Source: Rutidosis leptorrhynchoides
Taxonomy: Eukaryota; Streptophyta; Magnoliopsida; Asterales; Asteraceae
Direction of reading: 5' to 3'
NCBI RefSeq assembly: GCF_046630445.1
Contig: NC_092340.1
Span: 18,144,001 to 18,208,000 of the forward strand
Length of the DNA stretch: 64,000 nucleotides
Shown here: positions 34,913 to 45,780 of the stretch, piece by piece
Layout of the letters: the number at the start of each line of letters is the position of its first letter
Position numbering within the stretch: position 1 is the first letter of the stretch
Program-made: the position numbers and the translations under genes
Notes under the pieces: model-generated
Told to the model about the DNA's origin: nothing
What the model saw: only the letters and a program-made list of their open reading frames with translations
Databases searched by the model: none

Positions 34913-35842
34913 TCAGGTATCATAAAAATTATCCCAAGAGTTAACGCAAGTCAATCGCTGAGAACTCCCAGAAATGGTCCCGCCGAGAACTTCCCTGTTA
35001 AGCTCATTCTCAAACTCCTCCATATCAAACAAATCAAATTGCTGCTCATAAATTCTTATAAACGGTTGTCTTTTCCACGCAGCATCGAAAGTAGCACGAA
35101 ACACCACAACATATCGAATGATTCGACCATCTTCCCAATGGGGAACGATAATATTATTTTTCTGATCATCTTCTATAACCTGATTTTGCATTACCATAAC
35201 CAATTGGTTCCAGAACCTTGAGAGATTAAGTATGAAAAAGCTAACATAACCTGGTTAGTAACTTGAGCATACACAAGATGATCTCTAGCTAAATGATCAG
35301 ATATGATTTTAGCTGAGAAAAATTCATCATTAGAGTTCTCCATTGAATTCATTAATAGCAAGATGACCAGTTTAAAAGGTAAAATCTGCACCTTGTAATG
35401 CATTATCAGAAAAATGTGGATCTTGAAGAATATTTCTTTCTAATAAATTGATGACATTCAAAATCCTTATAAAGAAAACATTATCTTCTCCTCGTTCTCT
35501 GAATAGCATATAACTATTGAGCATATCAAGTAGAGTTGACACAACGTAAGGGGGTGTCCGTCTGAGGTTTGTAGCCTCTTGAACCCGAACTCCTTGAATT
35601 TCATTGTTATGAAACTGTTCTGGACCACCACAACTGAACATCCACGCTATTGGATAAGGCCGGAGGTTATAGCCTCTAATAAAAACTGGATCGCGTCTTA
35701 TTAGATGGCGGAAACTTTGGTTTAAATGAACGACTTATCGATATAGTTCTGACACGTCTAGTTGACGAAGAGCCAATGACTGATCATTGGCTATAAGAAA
35801 CAAAGCTTGTTCAATAGGGGGTGCATTGTGAGGGTTCTCCAT
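34913..35842 (-). pseudogene. Copy D, unknown gene family, inside foldback element
   Basis: Best N-terminal half of the family. Start ATG at 35842 (MENPHNAPPIEQALF), followed by ANDQSLALRQLDVSELYR, then RRDPVFIRGYNLRPYPIAWM (about 35700-35640), EATNLRRTPPYVVSTLLDML, SYMLFRERGEDNVFF, NVINLLERNILQD and, after frame changes, NDEFFSAKIISDHLARDHLV and IRYVVVFRATFDAAWKRQPF. The last of these parallels VFNDLGIPISKRQRFVRVYE of copy C, which is why I place all copies in one family. The sequence stops at the terminal repeat, so the C-terminal third present in copies A-C is absent. Function unknown; no transposase, nuclease or F-box motif seen. At least three interruptions make it a relic. Confidence 0.6.
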
Positions 35843-35911
35843 TTGTTGGGTGGCGGTGTGGCGGCGCCTGAAATATGGTTTTTAGGGTTATAATTAGTTG
35901 GGGAGGTTGAA

Positions 35912-35961
<50 letters not shown>

Positions 35962-36167
35962 TTTTTTTTCCAAATTAATTTTTTATCCATCGGGCGAGAG
36001 CTTGGATTATTTATCCATCGGATAAAAAATTAATTTGAAAAAAGTAAAAAAAAATTAATATATTTTAACCTCCCCACCTACTTACATAAATACTACATAA
36101 TTTTCTCACCCGATCAACATAACCCTAAAAACCCTATTTCAGGCGCCGCTACACCGCCACCCAACAA
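35843..36167. promoter_or_regulatory. Divergent promoter space between copies D and E
   Basis: Both sides carry the same leader text in mirror orientation: 'aaccctaaaaaccctatttcaggcgccgc' style sequence with a telo-box-like aaccctaaaaaccc (36121-36134, and its complement near 35880), and TATA-like AT-rich stretches (cataaatactacataat at about 36085). The middle is a (CA)n(TA)n tract (35913-35960) and a 'ttatccatcggg' inverted pair around 35980-36025. Similar leader text stands before copy B (16890-16990), so regulation probably came with the family. Confidence 0.4.
35913..35960. repeat. (CA)n(TA)n microsatellite at the axis of the foldback element
   Basis: About 15 CA followed by about 9 TA, then a T run, at the centre of the D/E palindrome. 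Dinucleotide tracts often build up at palindrome centres. Confidence 0.95.
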
Positions 36168-37010
36168 ATGAAGAACCCTCACAATGCACCCCCTATTGAA
36201 CAAGCTTTATTTCCTGTAGCCAATGACTGATCATTGGCTCTTTGCAACTAGACGTCCAGAACTATATCGACAAGTCGTTCATTTAAACCAAAGTTTTCGC
36301 AATCTAACAAGGCGCGATCCAGTTTTTATTAGAGGCTATAACCTCCGGCCTTATCCAATAGCGTGGATGTTCAGTTGTGGTGCTCCAGAACAGTTTCATT
36401 TCAATGAAATTTATTGAGTTCGAGTTCAAGAGGCTACAAATCTCAGACGGACACCCTCTCACGTTGTGTCAAATCTACTTGATATGCACAATAGCTATAT
36501 GTTATTCAGAGCACGAGAAGAACATAATGTTTTCTTTATAAGAATTTTGAATGTTATCAATTTAGAAGAAAGAAATATTCTTCAAGATCCACATTTTCCT
36601 AATATTCCATTATAAGGTGCAGATGTTACCTTTCAAACAGGTCATCTTGCTATTACTGAATTCAATGAAGAACTCTTTAATGATGAATTTTCCTCAGTTA
36701 GAATCATCTCTCATTGTTTAGCTGGAGATCATCTTGTGTATGCTCAAATTACTAACCAGGTTATGTTAACTTTTACATACTTAATCTCTGAAGGTCCTGT
36801 TCTTTGGAACCAATTGGTTATGGTAATGCAAAATGAGGTTATAGAAGATGATCAGGAAAATAATATTATCGTTTCCATTGGGAAGATGGTCAGATCGTTC
36901 TATATGCTGTGGTGTTTCGTGCTAATTTCGATGTTGTGTGGAAGAGAACCGTTTATAAGAATTTCTGAGCAGCAATTTGATTTGTTTGATATGGAGTAGT
37001 TTGAGAATTA
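36168..37010 (+). pseudogene. Copy E, unknown gene family, inside foldback element
   Basis: Mirror image of copy D. ATG at 36168, then an open part at 36223-36417 with LYRQVVHLNQSFRNLTRRDP, FIRGYNLRPYPIAWMFSCG and GAPEQFHFNEI. Later LLDMHNSYMLFRAREEHNVF, and an open part 36736-36999 (VMLTFTYLISEGPVLWNQLV ... PFIRISEQQFDLFDME). D and E diverge from a shared centre, so both starts face one bidirectional promoter space of about 325 bp (35843-36167). Several interruptions. The two copies differ at many sites, so they are not a recent mirror duplication. Confidence 0.6.
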
Positions 37011-37980
37011 GGTTAACAGTGGAGTTCTCAGCGGGACCATTTCTGGGAGTTCTCGGCGGTTGACTTTTGGGATAATTTTTATGATACCGAGATTTGATCG
37101 ATTTTTGGCCGAGAAACTCAATTTATAACGACCGATTTTTTGGCCGATTTCAAAACGAGAACTCGGCAGCAACTCCAAAATGATTTCTCGGCGAGAACTT
37201 GGCCGATTTTTCTGATTTTTGCAACCTTGCTTTCATGTATCAAATCCATATCTTCACGACATGAACGCTAGCATACATAATACAATCTGTAACCTTACAA
37301 GACAATCCTTCAAAACGAATTAGTTGATCCAATTCCCTCCCATCATCCTCCTCCTAATCAAATACACCCACCATGGTGTATTGACTCCTTTGCAAATCCC
37401 TAACAATGATACGTCGTTCCATCCCATCCCAAAAATAATTAAAACTCAAACAAACTGCACATGGACCACAAAATGACCAGTAAACTCGTTGATGCATATC
37501 ATTAGACTCCTCATAAACTCTAACAAATCGTTGTCGCTTGGAAATCGGAATGTCGAGATCATTAAAAACAATAGAGTACAAAACAATATTCATTTGGACC
37601 CAAGGACCTCCAATTAGAAAATATTCAAAACCAACCAAGTTTTGATTACTATAATAAAATATCAATGAACATCAATAAATCAATATTAAAATTTTATTAA
37701 AATACCATAACAAGAAGCTCATAACCTTGAACACATGCTCATGTGGTCTTTAATGGCATGTTTCTTATACATATCGTCTTCAAATTTGGTATCTAATAGA
37801 TTAAGGGTGTTGATAAATCCAACACCAAAATTGCTTACGTGCATTATTGAGTTGTACTCTACAACTGCAACCATAGGTTGGTTTATCACTAGCCATAAAT
37901 TAACCATAGGTTAAGTTACTGAGAGTGGTTCCTTTTAGTTACTAATAATGGTGTATAACCAAAAGACCAGATTTAGTTTA

Positions 37981-38296
37981 GGTGTTGTTTGTTTTTCTGT
38001 GTGCAGATCTTATTATGTCTTATGTCTTCGCGCTCGCAGACGTTTTTACTGCAGACAGTTTGTTTTCCCGAAGACATAAGATAAAATAATGTCTATGTCT
38101 GCAGCCTCGTAGACTTAGATGTATGCTTCTAAGTGCTGCACATAGAATTAAGTTATTTTGCAGACATAAAAACAAACAGTCTTCACTATTCAGCATACAT
38201 TCACTATTCAGCATACAGACCTTCAAATCACATCTTCTTTACAGACATGGTCCGCAGATCTTCAGACCAAAACATCTTAGAAAAACAAACATCACC
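37981..38296. mobile_element. Tourist-like MITE (unit 3, first half)
   Basis: Same insertion, TTA at 37978-37980 and 38297-38299. It differs from the other three at several sites (for example a missing 'attat' near 38095 and an extra c near 38069). Confidence 0.65.
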
Positions 38297-38484
38297 TTAG
38301 TTACAACAAGTTGCTTCTGACGTATCTCTTATAGTACACGGATGGAAGCCAAAGGTTACGGGACGTCCAATTTTTTCCAACCTAGCTAACCTAGCTGCTC
38401 AGCCAGAAGCAACATAATTAATAATGATAATCATAATCATGAGATGCATAAAATAAACATACAACAAAGGAGTGGTTTTAGTAT

Positions 38485-38515
<31 letters not shown>

Positions 38516-38856
38516 ATAGCATACATTCACTATTCAGCATACAGAACTTCAAACCACATCTTCTTTAAAGACATGATCCGCAGATAATCTGACCAAAACA
38601 TCTCAAAAAACAAACTGCACCTTAGTTACAACAAGTTGCTTCTGACGTATCTCTTATAGTACACGGATGGAAGCCAAAGATTTCGGGACATCCATTTTTT
38701 TTCCAACCTAGCTAACCTAGCTGCTCAACCTGAAGCAACATAATAATTAATAATAATCATAATCATGAGATGCATAAATAAACATACAACAGAGAGTGGT
38801 TTTAGTATGGTGGGTATTGTATGTATGTATGTATGTTAGAATACCTAACTACGTCT
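38297..38856. repeat. Local tandem array of MITE end and flank (unit 3, first half)
   Basis: Two full flank copies (38300-38417 and 38627-38750), with a MITE-end remnant at 38516-38623 between them. Each ends in a different TG-rich microsatellite: (TG)n(AG)n at 38487-38514 and (TGTA)n near 38817-38835. Confidence 0.75.
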
Positions 38857-38978
38857 TTTCAAGTCTGTGATTTCCTTAGTGTATCCGGACATACCAGGAT
38901 ACACAAAATGAAATACTACTTATTATATTGGGATTTTTCATCTTTTTGTTTCTGGGAAATTATTAGGTCTCCAATCAA

Positions 38979-41693
38979 TCAAACTTCCGGTGGATATGTG
39001 AGTAGAAATCTATCTTCATCTTTGATTTCCTCAAACGATTCCTCTTCCTTGGGAATTTCTTCTATTATGGTCTCGTCATCCGTGACCACCTTCATCAACT
39101 CATCAAAATCTTTATCAATATTGAAGTATTCATTCTCACTTACCGGGGCTAACCCCGGGATATCAATTTCAAGTAGCTCCTTCAATTCATTCTCGACACA
39201 AAGATCTATAACATCAATTTGAAAACAAGAGTCATCGGTAGAAGTGGGTCTTTTCATGGCTTTGTCAATGTGACAAATTATTCTCTCGTTTCCCACACCT
39301 AGACTCAATTGTTCTTTTTGGACATTAATGATAGCATCTGCAGTGTTTAGGAAAGGACGTCCTAAAATGATAGGAACTTTTGTGTCTTCTTGCATTTCTA
39401 GAATAACAAAGTCGACGGGAAAGATAAGTGAGCCAACTTTTACAAGTATATCCTCGGCTATACCTATGGGAGTATCAAATGATTGGTTTGCTAATCGAAT
39501 ACCCATCCGGGTTGGTTTTAAGTCTCCTAAGTCAAGTTTTAAATATAATGAGTAAGGCATTAGGTTAACACTTGCACCTAGGTCGGCTAGTGCATCGTAC
39601 ACCACCGAATCACCCATCATACATGGTATGATAAAACTACCAGGGTCTCCTAATTTTGGAGGTACATTTTGTTTCTTTAAGATGGCCGAACATTCCTCAT
39701 GAAGGAATGTGGCAGAAACATCGTGGTATTTACCCTTCGAGGATATGAGATCCTTTAAAAACTTCCCATAATTGGGCATATCCCTAAGAACCTCCGCGAG
39801 TGGCATGTTAATGCTAATTTGCTTAATCATGTCCGCAAATTTCTCATATCGCCTCGCGAGTCTGTCTTTCTTTAATGCTTTTGGGTATGGAATAGGTTCC
39901 TTATGCACCTTTACTGTTGGTTCTTCACTTTTCTTTGGTATGACCTCAGGTGGATCATCTTTCTCTTGTTCTTTGTCAACTTGCTCATTTTCATCAACCG
40001 GTATTTGTAAAACAGAAGGACATAAAGGAACTTCCGGGGACTTAAGAGTCTCCGGTTTAGTAGTTAAACCACTTCTAGTAGTTATAGCATTTACATGCTC
40101 GTTCCTTGTTTGGGGGTTGTTGGGATTCACTTGAGTATTTGAGGGGAGAGTACCTGGTGGTCTCTCTGATAGTAACTGTGATATCCTTCCAACATCCCTT
40201 TCTAAGTTTTGTATTGTGGCTTGTTGATTTCGGATTTGCTGAGTTTGGAGCTCTGCATTTTGCTCGTGCTTAACCATAAAATCTCTTAAGAGATCTTCTA
40301 AACCAGATTTCCTCCCAGGTTGAGGTTGCATAATTGCTAATGGTTGTGGTTGCATAAGTGCTAGTGGTTGTGGTTGATTGTGTTGGAAATTATTTTGATA
40401 ATTTCGTTGAGGTTGATTTCGGTTATTATAACCTGGTGGCGGATTTCTTTGATTTTGATTTGGGAAATTCCGGTTATTTTGGTAACCTAGATTTCCTCCT
40501 TGATAGTTATTATTATTTTGATAGTTATTATTATTTGATCCTGAAGGTCCTCCTACTTGATAGCTGTTTATAGGAGGATATTTTCGGTTGTTTGCTTCTA
40601 TAGCTGGAAAATCACTGAAGTTCATTTCACCTTTTCGTAAGTAACCTAAGAAATTTGCTTGCTCTTCCATTGTACTTTGATCACAATCTCTAGTAAGATG
40701 GGGACCTTGGCATAGTTCACATCCTACTCTGATAGCATGCATTTCCTTGGTTACTTTCTCGATTTGCCTTGCTTGATTTGCTATTTGAACTTTTAAAGAA
40801 GCAATTTCATCATTGCTTTCAATACTAGCAACATTTGATGATCTAGAGAATTCTATTTCTTGATGCCAATTATGGGAATGGGAAGCTAAATCAGCAATGA
40901 TTGTGTGGGCGTCTTCAGGTGTTTTCTTCATGACCGAACCTCCGGCTGCAACATCTATATCTTTTCTAGTAGCTATATTTACTCCTTTATAAAATACACA
41001 AACTTTTTGAAATGTACTCAACCCGTGTTGAGGACATATTCGAAGCATTTTATTGAATCGGGTCCAAGCTTCATAAAGAGTTTCATTAGGCTTTTGTTTA
41101 AAGTGATTTATATCACTTTGCAATTTTGCTGCTTTTGAAGCAGGAAAGAATTCTGACAAAAATTTGTCCATCATATCATTCCAGTCTTCAATATAACCTT
41201 CTGGTAATGAGTCTAGCCAATCTCTAGCTTCATCCTTTAATGACCATGGAAAGATTTTTAAACATGCGACATCATCGGTGACATCCTTAATTTTGAATAG
41301 TTTGCAAATGCTTACAAACTTACGAAGATGCTCGTTAGCATCCTCATTTGGAGCTCCACCGAATTGGCATGTATTAGTTACCATGTGTAAAAATTGACCT
41401 TTTATTTCAAAGCCATCACTCATAGTGGGTTGGATAATTGCGTGGCCTTGACCTTTTCTTGTTGCTTTCATTAATGCTTCCATTGTTTGATTTGTATCAG
41501 CCATTTCTTCTTCTTCTTTAATAATTGGCTCTATGATTGGTTGAATAATTGGTTCAGAGTCGGATTCTAAGGAAAGTGACTCTAAATTCTTAGCAAGAGA
41601 TTCTACTTCTTGGGCTCTTAAGCGTTCGTGGAATTTTCTTTCGGGTTCAGGATGTGAAGGAGTTAATTCAGCGTTGGAGGAACGTAAGTTCAT
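38979..41693 (-). CDS. gag-pro: Gag-protease frame of an Athila-type retroelement fossil
   Basis: The only long open frame in the window (904 codons, start at 41693). In order: a charged N-terminus; a plant retrotransposon gag domain at about residues 110-250, with ARDWLDSLPEGYIEDW and the FFPASK / YEAWTRFNKMLRICPQHGL words; a CX2CX3HX4C zinc-knuckle-like motif (CELCQGPHLTRDC) near residue 325; an Asn/Gln/Pro-rich linker at about 370-470; and a retropepsin-like domain near 690-800 with ADLGASVNLMP and IILGRPFL. Gag packages the element's RNA and the protease matures the particle proteins. The acidic tail ends at the edge of the element, where it passes briefly into flanking unit DNA. No reverse transcriptase, RNase H or integrase is present nearby. 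Confidence 0.9.
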   Translation of the reverse strand: MNLRSSNAELTPSHPEPERKFHERLRAQEVESLAKNLESLSLESDSEPIIQPIIEPIIKEEEEMADTNQTMEALMKATRKGQGHAIIQPTMSDGFEIKGQFLHMVTNTCQFGGAPNEDANEHLRKFVSICKLFKIKDVTDDVACLKIFPWSLKDEARDWLDSLPEGYIEDWNDMMDKFLSEFFPASKAAKLQSDINHFKQKPNETLYEAWTRFNKMLRICPQHGLSTFQKVCVFYKGVNIATRKDIDVAAGGSVMKKTPEDAHTIIADLASHSHNWHQEIEFSRSSNVASIESNDEIASLKVQIANQARQIEKVTKEMHAIRVGCELCQGPHLTRDCDQSTMEEQANFLGYLRKGEMNFSDFPAIEANNRKYPPINSYQVGGPSGSNNNNYQNNNNYQGGNLGYQNNRNFPNQNQRNPPPGYNNRNQPQRNYQNNFQHNQPQPLALMQPQPLAIMQPQPGRKSGLEDLLRDFMVKHEQNAELQTQQIRNQQATIQNLERDVGRISQLLSERPPGTLPSNTQVNPNNPQTRNEHVNAITTRSGLTTKPETLKSPEVPLCPSVLQIPVDENEQVDKEQEKDDPPEVIPKKSEEPTVKVHKEPIPYPKALKKDRLARRYEKFADMIKQISINMPLAEVLRDMPNYGKFLKDLISSKGKYHDVSATFLHEECSAILKKQNVPPKLGDPGSFIIPCMMGDSVVYDALADLGASVNLMPYSLYLKLDLGDLKPTRMGIRLANQSFDTPIGIAEDILVKVGSLIFPVDFVILEMQEDTKVPIILGRPFLNTADAIINVQKEQLSLGVGNERIICHIDKAMKRPTSTDDSCFQIDVIDLCVENELKELLEIDIPGLAPVSENEYFNIDKDFDELMKVVTDDETIIEEIPKEEESFEEIKDEDRFLLTYPPEV

Positions 41694-41699
41694 ACATTA

Positions 41700-42173
41700 A
41701 TTTCTATTATGAGATCACTTCACTAAAGGTTTATCTAGGGTTACCTACTTGTTTCTCTTTTTTTTTAGTGTTTTTTCGGTGTTTTAAAATTACTAGTACT
41801 TCCTATTTCTTTTTGTTGTTTTTGTCCTTTATTAATTCTTTGAGGTTCCGGATTAAGTTTAACGAGTTTAGGATTGAACGGATCATACAATTTGGGAAAT
41901 TGTACAAAGAACTAAAGGATTTATTCAAAAACTTTGAACTTTCTTGGAAATGAATTTCCTCGAGAGGATCGAATAACATAAAAACAATGATAAAAACCTT
42001 TAAACAAACAGATTATCCTTCTGATTTGGCCCACGTTTCGAATAGCCAAAAGATGCAGCAGAGGGGCAGGATCCTTCAAAGACCAATAAAATTGGTGATC
42101 CAACAACCCGGTCCACGTACAAATCCAACTATTACTACGAACCAGAAAAAAAATTATCTATTTATTTAACTGC
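41700..42173 (-). other. Leader of the Athila-type element
   Basis: Between the primer site and the gag start. AT-rich, no coding signal of note. Long leaders before gag are usual in this family. Confidence 0.6.
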
Positions 42174-42199
42174 CAATTCCCCGGCAGCGGCGCCAAAAA
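42174..42199 (-). promoter_or_regulatory. Primer binding site, tRNA-Asp type
   Basis: On the minus strand, a few bases inside the LTR, the text reads TGGCGCCGCTGCCGGGGAA. The 3' end of plant tRNA-Asp calls for TGGCGCCGTTGCCGGGG, so it fits with one difference. tRNA-Asp priming is known for Athila and related plant Ty3 elements. Confidence 0.8.
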
Positions 42200-42201
42200 G
42201 T

Positions 42202-44557
42202 TGATGTGGGTGAAACGTAACCTTTATTTTGAACGGATTTGAGTTTTTTTTGTTACACGAACTGATTTATTGTATATGTGGTATTATATTGAATTCAGGT
42301 TGATTTCACACATATATAGGCAACTAGTCCTATTCGTGTAGTTTAGTTTGTCGGTAAATCCGATTCGTTCCACAGGGAGATGGAGTGTTTAATGGTTTTT
42401 AATAGTCTTTGATGTCAAACTTAATTAAAGGGGGTTTGGGATTAGGAATTTATAATATAACAGTAATAGAAAATAACCTAACTAATTTCATAAATAAAAT
42501 TACAAGATTACAATAATTAACTCAAAAAGGAACTAAATGAGATTATACTAATTATGATGCGAATATTTTATTACTAAAGGGTAATTAGTAAAATAGTAAC
42601 TTTTAATAAAACTATATGTTTAGAATTTTGTTTTGAGCAATTATAATATAAACTTATTTAAATTAACTAAATGACATGTTTAATAAAATTACTACAAGTT
42701 AAAAGGAATTAAATTAATTATCTAATTATAAACTAATTATAAATTATAAACTTATAATAATTAATACTAATTATTAGGATTAAAACATGTATTTAAGTTA
42801 TTTTAAAATAACTAATACTAATTATATAGTAATAACCTAAATATAAATAATTAAATAACTAAAACCCTAATTTTTAACCTAGCTGGTACTGTAGCCGGAT
42901 TACTGTCTACGCGTTTCGCGTATTTATACGCGTATCGCGTATATCTTAAACCTTACACGAATTGTGTAGATCTGATCGTACAGTTTGATAAACAGGCATA
43001 CACGTTTCGCGTATGACTTATACGATGTGACAAACAGTCTGGTACGAATTTTAAGTATTTTTATGTAATCTTTTATATTTTATAATAATAATTCGTAAAT
43101 AATAATAATAATACTTTTATAATAAATATAAATGGGATAAATGGGGAGTGTTTACTTAAATGTGTCACCCCTAGGTCCATGGATTGTTTTAAGTTTACGC
43201 CCTATTTAAAATGTTTTAGTAATAAACTTTATATTTTTCTTTCGAATAAATATAAGGTTACGACTAACTAAAATAAATCTAATTTTCATCGGATTCTATT
43301 TAGATAGCTACTATTCCCTAAGTATTTAAATTGAGACCTAGCCTAGTTTTGACTTTCGCCAATACCCAAATCGTAACGGTTTCCCTTTTTACAATTTCAC
43401 TATCATATAATTATTGATATTACCCAAACCACCGAAGTTTATTTCTAAATTGGTGTTAATAACTTATCCATAAATTCGTCTAGATCATTTTTAATGTTGA
43501 AGCTTAATTTATGTAAATAAAAACAACTTTCGTTATTTAAATTTAATAAATTAAGTGGCAAGGGTTAAATACCTAATTACATAATAATGGTTCTTTTAAC
43601 TAGGCTCAATATTAAAAATACTAAAGTTACATTTTAACTTTTACAAATGATAACAATCCATTTCACTAGGGGCTCTACATCTAAGCAAACACTATGAAAA
43701 TTTAGCTATTCATTACACTAAGGTAAACATAAAAATATAAATATGCAAACATAATAACAATGATAATTTTAACAGAGTAAACTTACTAAAAATTCTTCAC
43801 TTTCATTAACTTCAAACGGTAGAAAATTACAATAATAACACCCTTTTCACGCGTACAATAACACCCTTAATCACGAACAATACACCCTTAATATTTAAAA
43901 CTACCTAAATATTTGAACCTTGAAATTAATACAAAGTAATAAAATGACACTATATTTCTGTATAGTAATTGTTGTATGTGTTGTTGTACTAAAAATGTGT
44001 CCTCATTCTGTTGATAGTACTCCGTATTTATCATCACAATGGAAGTAGTAGGTAAGTTCAATTGAATCCTTGCTGTAGCTCATTGAACCAAAAGAATTGA
44101 TTTAAAACACAAAAAGCAGCCGCCCCTTATCTGATTCATGATTAAATTCGGCCTAATATTACGCGTTTCGTGTAGACTCACACGATTCGCGTAAGGCTAA
44201 ATTGCTACGCGTTTCGTGTAAGGTCACACGATTCGCGTAAGAGTAAATGGCAGTTTTCATATTTTTATTTTCTCGTTTGTTCTTTGTTGACCTCGTATCG
44301 ATATATATTGACTTGGGACTTTCCATTTGAAATCTTTTTCTTCGATCATCTTGTACTTTCATTCGGATAAACGTTTCTTGATATAAATTTGGTTAAAACC
44401 CCTCGTTTTATCGTCGTTTCTTCAAACTTCAAGCTCGTGTCTGCTTTTGTCGTTTTTCTTGAATATTATACATTGAATGTCTTTGTAAATGATAAAAGCT
44501 GATGAAATATAACTGATATTGCGTCGAATAATATGTATGTTTAGAAGAGCAATATCA
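42202..44557 (-). mobile_element. LTR of the Athila-type element (unit 3)
   Basis: 2,356 bp, TG...CA ends, matching the solo LTR of unit 1 apart from the 651-bp duplication, a short CGCG-motif indel near 42997 and small AT-tract indels. It contains clustered cgcgtttcgcgta-type words (42910-42940, 43000-43010, 44160-44240). Confidence 0.88.
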
Positions 44558-44562
44558 ATAAT

Positions 44563-44990
44563 TAATAATAATAATCATAATCATGAGATGCATAAATAAA
44601 AACATACAACAAAGGAGTAGTTTAGTATGGTGGGTATTGTATGTACGTATGTTAGAATAGCATACATTCACTATTCAGCATACAGAACTTCAAACCACAT
44701 CTTCTTTACAGACATGATCCAGAACTTCAAACCACATCTTCTTTACAGATATGATCCGCAGATCTTCAGACCATAACATCTTAAAAAACAAACACCTTAG
44801 TTACAACAAGTTGCTTCTAACGTATCTCTTATAGTACACGGATGGAAGCCAAAGATTTCGGGACATCCAATTTTTTCCAACCTAGCTAACCTAGCTGCTC
44901 AACCTGAAGCAACATAATAATTAATGTAATAATCATAATCATGAGATGCATAAATAAACATACAACAGACGAGTGGTTTTAGTATGGTGG
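44563..44990. repeat. Duplicated Tourist-MITE end plus flank (unit 3, second half)
   Basis: Same as 7669-8006, including the inner double of 'ccagaacttcaaaccacatc' (44711-44730). It follows the ataat target duplication of the Athila insertion directly. Confidence 0.75.
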
Positions 44991-45116
44991 GTTTTGTTTG
45001 TTTGTATGTATGCATGCATGCATGCATGCATGCCCGCCCGCCCGCCCGCCTGCCGGCCCTCGCCCGCCCGCCCGCCCGCCTCTCTCCCTGCCTGCCTCTC
45101 TCTCTCTCTCTCTCTT
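44991..45116. repeat. Compound microsatellite (unit 3)
   Basis: Same order as unit 1, with shorter CCCG and CT blocks and an extra 'tgcc' step. Confidence 0.95.
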
Positions 45117-45780
45117 TTGAGCAACGCAAAAAATAAGCTCTTCTACATGTGTGTGTAGATTAGAGTGTAACTTGTTAAAGCTCTATTATAAGTAAGTAAG
45201 AGTGTGATTATTAGATAAATTAAAAGAAGTTAATTACGTTATTTTTGGATATCCGGATGTTGGATGCGTTATCTATCTCTTTCATTTTATAGAACCTCAA
45301 TTCATGCAGCTCTGGATTGTTTCTTCGAAATTCTTCGAGTCTGTGATTTCCTTAGTGTATCCGGACAGACAAGGATACACAAGATGAAATACTACTTATT
45401 ATATTGGGATTTTTCATCTTTTTGTTTCTGGGAAATTATTAGGTCTCCAATCAATCAAACTTCCGGTGGATATGTGATAGAGAACAAGATGACGCCAAGC
45501 CCAATATAATAAGTAGCCCAATAATTAGTTAGGGTTTCATTATCAATCTCTTCATATACGAGTGTTGTTAGTCAAGTTAGGATATTTAGAAAACTATGTA
45601 CGTGTTTGGTATTCGGCCTCTATGGCTTGGGTAGCAAGATTTGTTCATCTTGTCTGATTAGGCAGAGATCGATCATACGAGATCATCTCTGATTTTGTTT
45701 TTCTTTTATTATCTATTGTTCTTGTTTACTCAACTATCAATCAATTAATCATTTCAAAAAAAAAAAAAAAAAAAAAAAAA
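45117..45780 (+). other. Non-coding segment ending in a poly-A tract (unit 3)
   Basis: Counterpart with the longest A run (25). The same segment is cut at 39000 in the first half of this unit, at the word tggatatgtg, where the Athila piece begins. Confidence 0.35.

Larger units (their letters stand above)
34745..37228. mobile_element. Foldback Mutator-like element, fullest copy (unit 3)
   Basis: 2,484 bp between aaggttgc and its inverted end. Structure: terminal repeat, 3' end of copy D (minus), D start at 35842, central spacer with (CA)n(TA)n, E start at 36168 (plus), E, terminal repeat. The whole element is one large imperfect palindrome with its axis near 35970. No transposase motif is visible, so it is non-autonomous and depends on a Mutator transposase in trans. 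Assignment to Mutator-like elements rests on long inverted ends, the weak 9-bp flanking duplication, and resemblance of its end to the 667-bp element at 15441, which has a perfect 9-bp duplication. Confidence 0.65.
34548..37665 (-). pseudogene. Copy C, unknown plant gene family (unit 3)
   Basis: Longest open version of the entry stretch: 37665-37354 on the minus strand is open for 103 codons, running through GGPWVQM, VFNDLDIPISKRQRFVRVYE, YWSFCGPCAVC and FWDGMERRIIVRDL. It lacks about 26 bases (compare 2855-2880) just after this, near 37390. Split by the full-length foldback element 34745-37228, then resumes to the axis near 34548. The relative keeping of this stretch may only reflect chance. 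Confidence 0.6.
39001..44557 (-). mobile_element. Athila-type (Ty3/gypsy) element, incomplete: LTR, primer site, gag-protease
   Basis: Minus-strand element. Parts in its own 5'-to-3' order: LTR 44557-42202, tRNA-Asp-type primer site next to it, leader, and gag-protease frame. The pol side and second LTR are not in the window. The right flank keeps the ataat target duplication (44558-44562) that also follows the unit 1 solo LTR, so both come from a single insertion copied with its unit. The left edge at 39001 abuts unit DNA that normally continues differently (compare 8494). A fossil. Age cannot be read from LTR pairs here, because the two LTRs seen are copies made by segmental duplication. 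Confidence 0.88.

Noticed and set aside
34913-37010. Copies D/E as the foldback element's own transposase
   Set aside because: No DDE-type or zinc-finger transposase motif was seen, and the same family occurs outside the element as copies A, B and C. Not fully excluded.
39328-41138. Plus-strand ORFs of 71-120 codons
   Set aside because: Shadows on the opposite strand of the gag-protease frame.
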